Shown here piece after piece: positions 26,996-35,651 of a DNA stretch of 64,000 bases. How positions within the stretch are numbered: position 1 is the first letter of the stretch; every line of letters starts with the position of its first letter. This DNA is from an uncultured Aquimarina sp. (GTDB lineage: Bacteria > Bacteroidota > Bacteroidia > Flavobacteriales > Flavobacteriaceae): contig CANLCT010000007.1 in the NCBI GenBank assembly GCA_947489195.1, positions 1 to 64,000 on the forward strand, written 5' to 3'. The notes beneath the pieces are model-generated. The model saw only the letters and a list, made by a program, of their open reading frames with translations, was not told the DNA's origin and did no database searches. Both the position numbers and the translations under genes were made by a program.

Positions 26996-28153
26996 TTAAC
27001 GAAACAAAGCCTTAATGAATGGGAAATAAGGAAGTTTTAAAATTAATTTGATTTCTTCGAAAAGAGAAGTTTCTTCATCTAAAAATTTAAAAAAAGTTGA
27101 AGGTTTTGTGTTTTTATACATTTTGAAGAAAATTTCAGGTCCTTTAGTGTTTTCTTTTTCCAAAATTTTAAGCAAAAGCATATCGTAAAATTTAAATCTT
27201 GGATGAGGTAAATAGCCAATTACGGGTTGTTTGTTAATGAGTTGTTCAATAATTGCACTTACAAATTTTTCGGAACGTTTAAATGAATAACCTGTTGAAG
27301 CTTTTACCCAACCCCCAGCGGTACCAATTTTAGTAATTCTAGGTGTATGGTGTTTTTCAAAAGGATAATTAGTCATGGGAATAACTCCATTTTCTTTTTG
27401 CTTTATGGTATAAGAAACACCGTTGAAATAGGTATCAATATATTTTTTTATTTGAGATTCAAAGGCTGTTTTTGTTAATGTAAAAGGAGCAAAAAATGTA
27501 TATTCTATTAAAGCTTCGTACGTATTTTTAGGAAGTATGTACATAAAACTAGTGCTATTTTGCCATGTGAAACGATAATCCATCATGGTAAACCTATGGG
27601 CTTCAAAAACTGGAGATTTTGTTTCAATTTCAAAACCACTAAAACTTTGATCGATATAACTGTAGTTTTTTTTTTGATTCAAAAATTGCAAAGGAAGTCG
27701 GCTGTCAAAAAGGTGTGTGCACTCAAAAATTTGTTTGGTTGTTTTGATAATTACGGTATCTAGCGTTTCAGTAACCGTTTTTACACTTTCAGTAAAAAAA
27801 TTAACTTGAATGTTATTTTTTAGTTTTTCAATACAATGTTTATAAAAATCAATAGATCTAATTTTTTTATAAGTGTATGGAGCTAATTTAATATGTAGCT
27901 TTTCATTTTTTTTGCCAAAGCAATAGGTTTCTTGCCAATTTTTTGAAACGATTTGGTCCCATTTACCTTTTCCTTTTTCCCAAAAACAGAACGTTTTATC
28001 ATTTGCGTTTTTTTGTACTTTATCTATAATGGCAATGCGTTTATCTCTTAGGTTGTTAGAGTTAATAATGGATAAAGCCAATTGAAGTCCGGCAACACCA
28101 CTTCCTATAATAATGTAATCGAAATTTAAAATGGAATCGTTGTTCGCTTTCAC
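26996..28153 (-). CDS. crtY: Lycopene beta-cyclase
   Basis: 385 residues. FAD/NAD-binding start FDYIIIGSGVAGLQLALS, then the CrtY-type motif FCFWEKGKGKWDQIVS, DYRFTWQNSTSFMYILP and GTAGGWVKASTGYSFKR. It converts lycopene to beta-carotene by cyclising both ends, at the membrane. The start codon is GTG at 28153; no better ATG precedes the dinucleotide-binding motif. It sits 70 bp after crtZ and before the rhodanese gene in the carotenoid operon. Confidence 0.93.
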   Translation of the reverse strand: MKANNDSILNFDYIIIGSGVAGLQLALSIINSNNLRDKRIAIIDKVQKNANDKTFCFWEKGKGKWDQIVSKNWQETYCFGKKNEKLHIKLAPYTYKKIRSIDFYKHCIEKLKNNIQVNFFTESVKTVTETLDTVIIKTTKQIFECTHLFDSRLPLQFLNQKKNYSYIDQSFSGFEIETKSPVFEAHRFTMMDYRFTWQNSTSFMYILPKNTYEALIEYTFFAPFTLTKTAFESQIKKYIDTYFNGVSYTIKQKENGVIPMTNYPFEKHHTPRITKIGTAGGWVKASTGYSFKRSEKFVSAIIEQLINKQPVIGYLPHPRFKFYDMLLLKILEKENTKGPEIFFKMYKNTKPSTFFKFLDEETSLFEEIKLILKLPYFPFIKALFR

Positions 28154-28223
28154 TAATAATAGATATTGGGGCTGATTATAATTTTAATTTGAACTGAAAT
28201 ATTAACTCAAAGGTTAATTGATG

Positions 28224-28673
28224 TTATTGTTTAAAGTATTTAAAAGGGACAAATAACATACCAAAGCATTCTCCTTTGTTTTTTCCTAAATGTTTATGAT
28301 GCACTTTATGAGCTCGGCGTACCCCTTTGGCATACCAATTATTTGCGTTTCTGAAAATTTTAAAGCGTTGATGTATAAATATATCATGCACTAAAAAATA
28401 GGTAATTCCGTAAGCTAAAATACCAAGACCAATAGGTAAGCCATACCATGCAACATCGTATTGCCATAAAAGGAAACAACTGATACTAACTAGGGCATAA
28501 AAAACAAAAAATAAATCATTCCGTTCCCACCAACTTTTGTGTTTTTTATGATGATGATCGGCGTGAAGTGACCACAAAAACCCATGCATTACGTACTTAT
28601 GAGTAAACCATGCCATACCTTCCATGGAAATAAAAGTGGTAAAAAATATAAGAATCCAATAAGCGATTTTCAT
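28224..28673 (-). CDS. crtZ: Beta-carotene hydroxylase
   Basis: 149 residues, a fatty-acid-hydroxylase-type di-iron membrane protein. Conserved histidine clusters are HKYVMHGF, SLHADHHHKKH, FLVHDIFIHQR and RRAHKVHHKH. CrtZ hydroxylates both rings of beta-carotene to give zeaxanthin. Four hydrophobic segments are visible. It lies 6 bp after crtB, before crtY. No ketolase (crtW) is present, so zeaxanthin is the expected end product from this operon, the common yellow pigment of marine flavobacteria. Confidence 0.95.
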   Translation of the reverse strand: MKIAYWILIFFTTFISMEGMAWFTHKYVMHGFLWSLHADHHHKKHKSWWERNDLFFVFYALVSISCFLLWQYDVAWYGLPIGLGILAYGITYFLVHDIFIHQRFKIFRNANNWYAKGVRRAHKVHHKHLGKNKGECFGMLFVPFKYFKQ

Positions 28674-28679
28674 ATATGT

Positions 28680-29519
28680 TTATATTAAATTTAAACGATA
28701 ATTTAAATAACCTTGTGCTAAAAGACTGAATTTTTGATAATTTGGTACACGAATTCGAGATTCTTTTAGTTTGGACGAAGGCGTTTTTTTTAATTTTTTC
28801 AATAATTTTTGATAGTAAAGAAACGCGGTGTAAACTCCAAAACGCGCTTCGATTGGTAATTTACTAATTCCTTTTTTGGCTTCAATAAAGTCAAGTTCAA
28901 TTTCGGTAATAATTTGTTGTTTACTTTCTTCATTTAAATTTTTTAAATCGGCGTTAGGGAAATACGTACGATCCAAACCTTCAAAATCAGCTTTTAAATC
29001 ACGTAAAAAATTCACCTTTTGAAAAGCAGAACCCAAACGCATGGCGCTATCTTTTAAATTGTTATATTGTTTTTTATTACCCTTAACAAATACACGTAAA
29101 CACATAAGGCCAACCACATCGGCTGAGCCATAAATATATTCTTTATATTCTTGATCAGAGAGGTATACTTTTTTAGTTAAATCCAAACGCATACTTTTCA
29201 TAAAAGCTTCATATAATTCAGGTTCAATATTATATTTATGTACGGTTTCTTGAAAACTATTTAAAATAGGATTAAGACTAATTTTGTTTTTTATGGCGTC
29301 ATACATTTGACGTTCAAAATCGTCGAATAAAGTTGCTTTTGGATAATTATGGAAACTATCAACTATTTCATCAGCAAAACGAACAAAACCATAAATATTA
29401 TATATATCCTGGCGAATATTTGGTGCAAGCATTTTTGTGGCCGAAGAAAATGAGGTTGAATAAGATTGAGTGACTGTCTGACTGCATTTGTACGATACGT
29501 TATCAAATAATGACTTCAT
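28680..29519 (-). CDS. crtB: Phytoene synthase
   Basis: 279 residues. Squalene/phytoene synthase family, condensing two geranylgeranyl-PP to phytoene. The two aspartate-rich sites are visible as RFADEIVDSF (~47-56) and RLGSAFQKVNFLRDLKADF (~160-178); YSTSFSSATKMLAPN and YGSADVVGLMCLRVF also fit. Starts at the ATG 29519, two bases after the crtI stop, so translation is probably coupled. The GGPP synthase (crtE) it needs is not in this window. Confidence 0.95.
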   Translation of the reverse strand: MKSLFDNVSYKCSQTVTQSYSTSFSSATKMLAPNIRQDIYNIYGFVRFADEIVDSFHNYPKATLFDDFERQMYDAIKNKISLNPILNSFQETVHKYNIEPELYEAFMKSMRLDLTKKVYLSDQEYKEYIYGSADVVGLMCLRVFVKGNKKQYNNLKDSAMRLGSAFQKVNFLRDLKADFEGLDRTYFPNADLKNLNEESKQQIITEIELDFIEAKKGISKLPIEARFGVYTAFLYYQKLLKKLKKTPSSKLKESRIRVPNYQKFSLLAQGYLNYRLNLI

Positions 29520-29521
29520 AA

Positions 29522-30985
29522 TTAACTGTTTTTGTTTAGAATTAAACCTGCGGCGAGTTTTCCTGAAATTAATGCAGGAGGTACTCCTGGGCCAGGAACA
29601 GTGAGTTGACCAGTAAAAAATAAATTCTCTACTTTTTTACTCTTTAAATTAGGGCGTAAAAATGCTGTTTGAAATAGCGTGTTGGCCATTCCATAAGCAT
29701 TTCCTTTATAAGAATTATATCTGCTAACAAAATCGTTGACACAAAAACTCTTTTTAAATATAATATTATTTTTTACGTTTTGTTTGGTGATGTGTTCAAA
29801 ACGAGTTATTATTTTGTTAAAATAGGATGCTCTTAAGGCTTCAGTATCATTAAGACCAGGAGCTATAGGTATTAGAAAAAATCCATTTTCCATACCCTCT
29901 GGAGCCATTTTTGGATCGGTTATAGAAGTAAAATTAGCATAAAACAAGGGATCTATTGGCCATTTGGGATCGTCATAAATTTCTTCTGCATGTTTTTCAA
30001 AATCAGTATCAAAAAATAAATTGTGATGATTTACATTTTTTAACTTTTTGTTAAATCCAACATAAAATAATAAGCTTGAAGGAGCAAAAGTTTTTTTATC
30101 CCAATAGTTCTTTGAATATTGTTTTTGGTGTGTTTCTAATAAGGTTTCTGTGTGATTATAATCTGCTCCGCTTAAAACAATATCAAAATTTAATTCTTTT
30201 TCATTGATAGTAACTCCTGTTACTTTGTTGTTTTTTGTATTTATTTTGGAAACAGGACTGTTTGTGTAAATAATTACTCCAAGACTTTTGGCTAATTTTT
30301 CCATACTCAAAATAACTTGATGCATACCTCCTTTGGGCTGCCAAGTTCCTAAACCAAAATCGGCATAGTTCATAAAATTATAAAATGCCGGAGTTTTACT
30401 AGGTTTGGCACCTAAAAAAAGTACCGGAAATTCGAGTATTGAGACTAGTTTTGGGTTCGATACTTTTTTACGAACATCACGAGATACATTGCTAAAAAAC
30501 TGACCTAATTTAGTTACTGTTTTTGGAGTTATAAGCTCTAACGGCGATATACCAGGTCGATAAACTAAATCTTTAATGGCCACATCATAATTGCTTTTGG
30601 CGTCTGTGATGAATTCTTTTAAGGCTTTTGAACTTCCTTTTTCTTCATTTTCAAAGGTGTTAAAAATATCTTCTAAATTGTCGGCAATATCCACCGATGA
30701 ACTGTCGGAAAAAAATACAGAGTATGCAGGGTTAAGCTTTTCTAGTTCGTAAAAATCGGAGACAGAATAACCAAAATCATTGAAAAATCGCTCAAAAACA
30801 TCGGGCATCCAATACCATGATGGTCCCATGTCAAACGTAAATCCTTCAGCCTTAAATTGACTAGCGCGTCCTCCTATACTTTCGTTTTTTTCATATATAC
30901 TTACTTCATGACCTTCTTTGGCAAGGTAACATGCTGCAGCTAATGATGAAAACCCTGAACCGATAACAACAATCTTTTCTTTCAT
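29522..30985 (-). CDS. crtI: Phytoene desaturase
   Basis: 487 residues. CrtI-type FAD enzyme converting phytoene to lycopene in four desaturations. N-terminal dinucleotide fold VVIGSGFSSLAAACYLAKEG, then GGRASQFKAEGFTFDMGPSW. The C-terminal signature TVPGPGVPPALISGKLAAG is intact. Directly follows the MerR gene (6 bp) and is coupled to crtB. Confidence 0.95.
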   Translation of the reverse strand: MKEKIVVIGSGFSSLAAACYLAKEGHEVSIYEKNESIGGRASQFKAEGFTFDMGPSWYWMPDVFERFFNDFGYSVSDFYELEKLNPAYSVFFSDSSSVDIADNLEDIFNTFENEEKGSSKALKEFITDAKSNYDVAIKDLVYRPGISPLELITPKTVTKLGQFFSNVSRDVRKKVSNPKLVSILEFPVLFLGAKPSKTPAFYNFMNYADFGLGTWQPKGGMHQVILSMEKLAKSLGVIIYTNSPVSKINTKNNKVTGVTINEKELNFDIVLSGADYNHTETLLETHQKQYSKNYWDKKTFAPSSLLFYVGFNKKLKNVNHHNLFFDTDFEKHAEEIYDDPKWPIDPLFYANFTSITDPKMAPEGMENGFFLIPIAPGLNDTEALRASYFNKIITRFEHITKQNVKNNIIFKKSFCVNDFVSRYNSYKGNAYGMANTLFQTAFLRPNLKSKKVENLFFTGQLTVPGPGVPPALISGKLAAGLILNKNS

Positions 30986-30991
30986 AAATTT

Positions 30992-31888
30992 TTAGCCTAA
31001 TATTTTTTCAAAATCTGAAAATGATTGAATAATTTTTATGAGTGACGAAATCGGTACAGGAACCTCTTTAAGCTGTCTGCCCATTACCCATAATTCATGA
31101 TTATTGGGTGAGCAGATTTCGTTTTTAAAGTTTGAAATATAATCGTTAACCTCATCAATATGTGGTTGTAAAGTAAAGTATGAAACAAATATTAGATTGT
31201 TTTGTAGTTCGGATAAATTTGTTAAGTATTCGGTAGATACATTGGGTCCTAAAAATATAGTTTTATAACCTTTAGCAAGGATAAGAGTATTTATAAACAA
31301 TAAACTCAAATCATTGGTTTCGCCACTTGGTAAATAAAGTACAAATGTTTTTTCATGATTGGTTACTTGTTGTTGCATTGAATCAACCTTTGACCACAAC
31401 TTTTGTTTTATAAGACTAGTAATAAAGTGCTCATGCGAACTGTTAATTGTACCTGTTTGCCATAACATACCCACTTCTCCTAAAAAGGGAATAAATACAT
31501 CATAAAAAATTTGCGAAAAGCTAAAGCGTTCACTCAATTCGTTAAATGTTTCAGCAAAAATAGTAGTGTTGTAATTTAACATTGCTAGTTTTAAAGAATT
31601 CATAGATCTGTCAACAGTTGTTTTGTCTGAAACAATACTATTTACATATTCTAAAATTTCTGATGGGTCTAGTTTAGAAATTCGTGATATTTTATAACCA
31701 CAACTAACTAAAAAAGTAACATTTAATAATTTTTGAAGATTGTCCATATTGTATGAACGAATATTCGTGTCAGTTCTCTCAGGAGTTAAAAGGTGATATC
31801 TTTTTTCCCATATACGAATGGTGTGTGCTTTTATCCCACATATATTCTCCAGATCCTTAATACTAAAAGCTTGATTCGTTTTGTTCAT
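30992..31888 (-). CDS. MerR/CarH-like transcription regulator with degenerate cobalamin domain
   Basis: 298 residues from the ATG at 31888; the longer frame starts at a TTG inside the -7 element. MerR winged-helix DNA-binding domain (~7-75): FSIKDLENICGIKAHTIRIW, EKRYHLLTPERTDTNIRSY. Next a four-helix cap and a Rossmann-like B12-binding fold (~105-298) as in CarH/LitR light-sensing repressors. The cap motif W-x9-EH is present (W143, E153, H154), but the lower-ligand histidine of the CarH motif GExHxxG is replaced: GETNDLS has N192 and S195. It is the first gene of the crt operon, hence its likely regulator. Loss of the ligand suggests that it does not use B12 as CarH does. Confidence 0.88.
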   Translation of the reverse strand: MNKTNQAFSIKDLENICGIKAHTIRIWEKRYHLLTPERTDTNIRSYNMDNLQKLLNVTFLVSCGYKISRISKLDPSEILEYVNSIVSDKTTVDRSMNSLKLAMLNYNTTIFAETFNELSERFSFSQIFYDVFIPFLGEVGMLWQTGTINSSHEHFITSLIKQKLWSKVDSMQQQVTNHEKTFVLYLPSGETNDLSLLFINTLILAKGYKTIFLGPNVSTEYLTNLSELQNNLIFVSYFTLQPHIDEVNDYISNFKNEICSPNNHELWVMGRQLKEVPVPISSLIKIIQSFSDFEKILG

Positions 31889-31909
31889 CTTTTCTCGTTT
31901 ATTCTTAAA

Positions 31910-31917
31910 CAAACATA
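31910..31917 (-). promoter_or_regulatory. Candidate -7 element of the merR-crt operon
   Basis: TATGTTTG on the minus strand, about 22 nt before the ATG at 31888. No clear TTG at the expected distance; an activator or relaxed -33 may apply. Confidence 0.45.
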
Positions 31918-31961
31918 GTGAATTGCAATTGTTATTACTATTTTTGAACTAAAAACTTAAG

Positions 31962-31989
31962 TAATTTGTGATGGTTTTAACACAAATTA
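31962..31989. promoter_or_regulatory. Candidate operator upstream of merR-crt
   Basis: Perfect inverted repeat taatttgtg / cacaaatta with a 10-bp spacer, 45 bp upstream of the -7 candidate. Its size and position suit a dimeric MerR-type regulator, possibly the product of the adjacent gene. Confidence 0.45.
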
Positions 31990-32271
31990 TTTAACGATTG
32001 TTAATTTTTTGGAATATTTTATTTCAATAAATTGTTTTTTATTCTTAAAAATATATTTATAATGTATTAAACTCGCTTTATGGGTTATAAAATCTATTCC
32101 ATCTGTACTCTATGGTAAATACTATCGTAAACTGTGTTTTAATTTATTCATAACCATGCATGTTTAAATCAATAAAATACTAGCATTTATGGTATATCAC
32201 AACCTCATAGCGAAGTTCTAATACATAAAGTAGGTTGAATAAGTTTGATATACTGCTTAATATGTGTGATT

Positions 32272-33039
32272 TTATACTTGATGAGAAAAACACAAGGCTA
32301 GCATTTGGTATAAATCGGGATGCTTTATTTTTAATAAATCGGGGCGTTCAAAAAAATATTCAGAAGCTACTGTAAAAAATTCAGTTTTACTGGTGCCACC
32401 ATAATTTCTAATATCAGAAGCATCATTGTTAATGGCTTCCATTTTAGTATGCATTAAATTAAGCCAAGGAATAATGTTTTCTTGGCTTAATAAACGTTCG
32501 GGAATACCATCGGTAGCCCCATCTAATTTGTCTAATAAATGGACAAATTCATGTATAGCGGTATTGCCTTTATCTGTTTTGTTAGAAAAGCCATGGTGTA
32601 AAGCTTTTTTTGACAAGATCATTTGATTTTCGAAACGCCCTGTACCTACTAAGCCAGCAATGTTTTTACCTTCTGCAGAAGCATTAAAATCTAAATCCTC
32701 ATTAAAGTAATCTGGATATAAAAGTACAGTATTCAAGTTAGGGTACCTCCAATGATTAAACCTAAAAATAGGAATTACAGCACTAGCGGCTACTAAAATA
32801 AGGTCTTTTTCTTCTAACTTAAGTTGTACGCCTTCAATGTTTACATAACTTAAAAAATCAGCCATTTTTTGTTGAAATAGTTGCTGCTCATTGGTAGTAA
32901 GTTTAGTATAAAAAAGAATATTTTTAAGTAATATTTGATGCCAATGTTTAGGTGGAACTATTGGTTTTTTATTCCTTTTTTTTCTGAAGATAATAAACAG
33001 TAATACCGTAACAATTAGTATTATTAAAAAATAGCTCAT
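32272..33039 (-). CDS. MtfA-like (M90) zinc metallopeptidase
   Basis: 255 residues with one N-terminal membrane helix (~2-19) and a basic stretch after it. The catalytic domain shows the HExxH site as NTAIHEFVHLLDKLDG (~168-183) and the third-ligand glutamate in FTVASEYFFERP near residue 230. EcMtfA (~265 residues) lacks the membrane anchor, but anchored versions are common in Bacteroidota. MtfA in Escherichia coli binds the regulator Mlc and has aminopeptidase activity; whether that applies here is unknown. It is transcribed leftward toward the carotenoid operon without an obvious terminator between. Confidence 0.88.
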   Translation of the reverse strand: MSYFLIILIVTVLLFIIFRKKRNKKPIVPPKHWHQILLKNILFYTKLTTNEQQLFQQKMADFLSYVNIEGVQLKLEEKDLILVAASAVIPIFRFNHWRYPNLNTVLLYPDYFNEDLDFNASAEGKNIAGLVGTGRFENQMILSKKALHHGFSNKTDKGNTAIHEFVHLLDKLDGATDGIPERLLSQENIIPWLNLMHTKMEAINNDASDIRNYGGTSKTEFFTVASEYFFERPDLLKIKHPDLYQMLALCFSHQV

Positions 33040-33181
33040 TTAAATAGTAATATTCATTTGTACAAAAATGCATAAGTGCTTTTAGGTGCAAAAATTATTT
33101 AGGAGGTAATTTACACAAAAAAACAAGGCTTTTGTTTATAATAAATTGGCGAACTTTGTGGCTTGATGAAATGTACAGTTC

Positions 33182-34234
33182 ATGGTAGAAAATAAATCAG
33201 GTAAAAAGAAGGATATACGGGCATTAACTAAAGAGCAATTGCGAGATTTTTTTGTAGCTCAAGGTGATAAAGCTTTTAGAGGGAATCAGGTATATGAATG
33301 GTTGTGGGGTAAAGGAGCGCATAGTTTTGAAGGGATGACTAACCTGTCCAAAGCTACTAGGACACTTTTGGAAGCTCATTTTGTGATTAATCATATTCGT
33401 GTGGATCAAATGCAACGTAGTACAGATGGAACTATAAAAAATGCCGTGCGTTTACATGATGGTTTGGTGGTAGAATCGGTGTTAATACCTACAGCAACAC
33501 GCACCACAGCTTGTGTATCATCGCAAGTGGGCTGTAGTTTGGACTGTAAGTTTTGTGCAACAGCACGACTTAAAAGAATGAGGAATTTAAATCCTGATGA
33601 AATTTATGATCAGGTGGTGGCAATAGATAATGAAAGTCGTTTGTATCATAACCATCCTCTTTCGAATATTGTTTTTATGGGAATGGGAGAGCCCTTAATG
33701 AATTATAATAATGTAATTAAGGCTATTGATATGATTACCTCTCCAGAAGGTTTAGGAATGTCACCTAAACGAATCACAGTTTCTACCTCGGGAGTGCCAA
33801 AAATTATTAAAAAAATGGCAGATGATGCTGTTAGGTTTCAACTAGCAGTATCCTTACACTCGGCAATTGATGAGGTACGCACTCAAATTATGCCATTTAA
33901 CGAACATTTTCCATTAACCGATTTGCGCGAAGCTTTGGAGTATTGGTATGCTAAAACTCAAAGTAGAATTACTTATGAATATGTGGTTTGGGAAGGTATA
34001 AATGATAAGAAAAAAGATATTGAGGCTTTAGTCAAATTTTGTATGTATGTGCCATGTAAGGTGAATTTGATTGAGTATAATCCAATTGACGATGGTGAAT
34101 TTCAACAAGCATCTAATGAAGCTGTGGATAATTACATAAAAGCTTTAGAAAAAAGGAATATTGTAGTAAATGTGCGTAGGAGTAGAGGTAAAGATATTGA
34201 TGCTGCTTGCGGACAGTTAGCAAATAAATCATAA
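33182..34234 (+). CDS. rlmN: 23S rRNA (adenine(2503)-C(2))-methyltransferase
   Basis: 350 residues, usual RlmN length. Radical SAM enzyme that methylates C2 of A2503 in 23S rRNA and A37 of some tRNAs. The 4Fe-4S motif CxxxCxxC is CSLDCKFCATARLKRMRNL; the catalytic cysteines are in TTACVSSQVGC and near the end in AACGQLA. MGMGEPLMNYNNV and VSTSGVPKII are other signatures. First of a probable three-gene rightward unit, 3 bp before the thioredoxin gene. Confidence 0.96.
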   Translation: MVENKSGKKKDIRALTKEQLRDFFVAQGDKAFRGNQVYEWLWGKGAHSFEGMTNLSKATRTLLEAHFVINHIRVDQMQRSTDGTIKNAVRLHDGLVVESVLIPTATRTTACVSSQVGCSLDCKFCATARLKRMRNLNPDEIYDQVVAIDNESRLYHNHPLSNIVFMGMGEPLMNYNNVIKAIDMITSPEGLGMSPKRITVSTSGVPKIIKKMADDAVRFQLAVSLHSAIDEVRTQIMPFNEHFPLTDLREALEYWYAKTQSRITYEYVVWEGINDKKKDIEALVKFCMYVPCKVNLIEYNPIDDGEFQQASNEAVDNYIKALEKRNIVVNVRRSRGKDIDAACGQLANKS

Positions 34235-34237
34235 AAA

Positions 34238-34747
34238 ATGTTTAAGAAACTATTTAATTATTTTATTTGGGGAATCATTATTGTACTTGGGGGAGCTTTT
34301 TTAATTACTAAATTTAACGCCTATACCAGAGGCGAAATAGCACCGGATTTTGAAACGGAGTTGATTGATGGCACGCCGTTTAAATTATCAGATTTAAAAG
34401 GACAGTACGTACTATTAGATTTTTGGGCCTCGTGGTGTCCGCCTTGTCGAAAACAAAATCCAATATTGGTTGATTTTTATAATAAACATAAAAATCGTTT
34501 AAAGGTAGTAAGTGTAGCTTTGGAACGTACTGATAATGCCTGGGAAAAAGCGAGTAAGCAAGATGGTTTAAATTGGAAACATCAAATTGTAGATAAAAGT
34601 AGAATTGTAGTATTATCAAGTATTGCTCGTAAGTATGGCGTAACAGAAATACCTTCGAAATTTTTAATTTCTCCTAAAGGAGAATTGTTAGGGAAGCTTA
34701 GCTTTAATCAAATTGAAACCATATTAAATAATGGAACAAAAGAATAA
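34238..34747 (+). CDS. TlpA/ResA-like thioredoxin family protein
   Basis: 169 residues: an N-terminal membrane anchor (~9-26) and a thioredoxin fold facing the periplasm. The redox site is [14 protein letters not shown] (CxxC, ~70). [20 protein letters not shown] and [15 protein letters not shown], with the cis-proline before the strand, are typical of AhpC/TSA-Redoxin type TlpA proteins. Probably a thiol reductase or oxidase of envelope proteins. It follows rlmN by 3 bp and overlaps the VF530 gene by 17 bp, an operon-like arrangement without clear functional logic. Confidence 0.92.
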   Translation: MFKKLFNYFIWGIIIVLGGAFLITKFNAYTRGEIAPDFETELIDGTPFKLSDLKGQYVLLDFWASWCPPCRKQNPILVDFYNKHKNRLKVVSVALERTDNAWEKASKQDGLNWKHQIVDKSRIVVLSSIARKYGVTEIPSKFLISPKGELLGKLSFNQIETILNNGTKE

Positions 34748-34958
34748 TCCATTACACGGAGTTAAATTACAGCAAATTGTTACTGAGTTGGAAGCGCATT
34801 ACGGGTGGGAATTTTTGGGAAACACCATTCCTATTCGCTGTTTTACACATGATCCCTCTGTAAAATCAAGCCTAAAGTTTTTAAGGCGCACTCCTTGGGC
34901 ACGTACTAAAGTTGAAAATTTATATGTGCATATGTTAGAAAAAATCAAACGTTTTTAG
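34731..34958 (+). CDS. VF530-like (DUF2132) DNA-binding protein
   Basis: 75 residues. It matches the small VF530 family: [20 protein letters not shown], then [34 protein letters not shown]. The solved VF530 fold is a compact helical DNA-binding protein. Cytosolic. It overlaps the end of the thioredoxin gene by 17 bp, so its translation is probably coupled. Confidence 0.9.
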   Translation: MEQKNNPLHGVKLQQIVTELEAHYGWEFLGNTIPIRCFTHDPSVKSSLKFLRRTPWARTKVENLYVHMLEKIKRF

Positions 34959-35651
34959 AATATTTAAAACTATTTTGTCTATCTCTCATGGGGGTATTAC
35001 ACTCGATTATCTCTTCATTACTTGTATTTAATACACTTTTTTAGATTCAGACGCTAGTCTAATTTTTAAAACGCTTAGCACAAAGTAGGTATGTCTATTT
35101 TTTTAATAAGTGTTTATCATCTGTATTTAGGGGGCTAAACAAGAGTTTTTTTTGAAGCCCAGACTTTATTTAGAATATGTATTTTACATGTTTTTCATCG
35201 TAACTAGCTAGCTTTTAAACGAAAAAAGAATTAAATATTTTTCTGTCGTCGACTTTAGTTTTAATTTCATGTTAATAAAATGATAAAAAAACAGGGTTGT
35301 TATTAGTAAAATTGCTATGAAATAAATTTTTTTTGATTGATTTGTAATATTATTTTCTTTTTTAAGATATAAGGTTTGCGGTTATTTTTAATTAAAGTAT
35401 GAAATTTCTTAAACCAACAACACATTTACTATTTCCTCGTTAAAGTGTCAGTCTGAATACTATAAATTAAGTTTTTATAGATTATTTACGCGGGTGCTCA
35501 AAAATCATATTTATTAGTCTAGAAATTAAAATGGATAAATTTTAACCATGTTATAGCAGGTAAATAAATAAGTAAAACAATAACCATATTTTAAACAACT
35601 AATTCAGGAATATTTTATGGTGTATTCCTAAACTCTAACTTAATATAAATT
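34959..35651. other. Long intergenic region upstream of the multidomain GH16 gene
   Basis: 693 bp, AT-rich. No coding frame is convincing. Near its end a 7-bp perfect inverted repeat (aggaata 35606-35612, tattcct 35623-35629) could form a small hairpin in the leader of the GH16 transcript. No clear -33/-7 pair recognised. Confidence 0.55.

Larger units (their letters stand above)
31889..32271. other. Regulatory region upstream of the carotenoid operon
   Basis: 383 bp between the regulator start and the MtfA-like gene end. It contains a -7 candidate, a 9-bp inverted repeat and long AT tracts. No coding frame seen. Confidence 0.6.

Noticed and set aside
34959..35651. Riboswitch or small RNA in the long leader of the GH16 gene
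   Set aside because: Only one 7-bp hairpin is visible, and no known riboswitch core.
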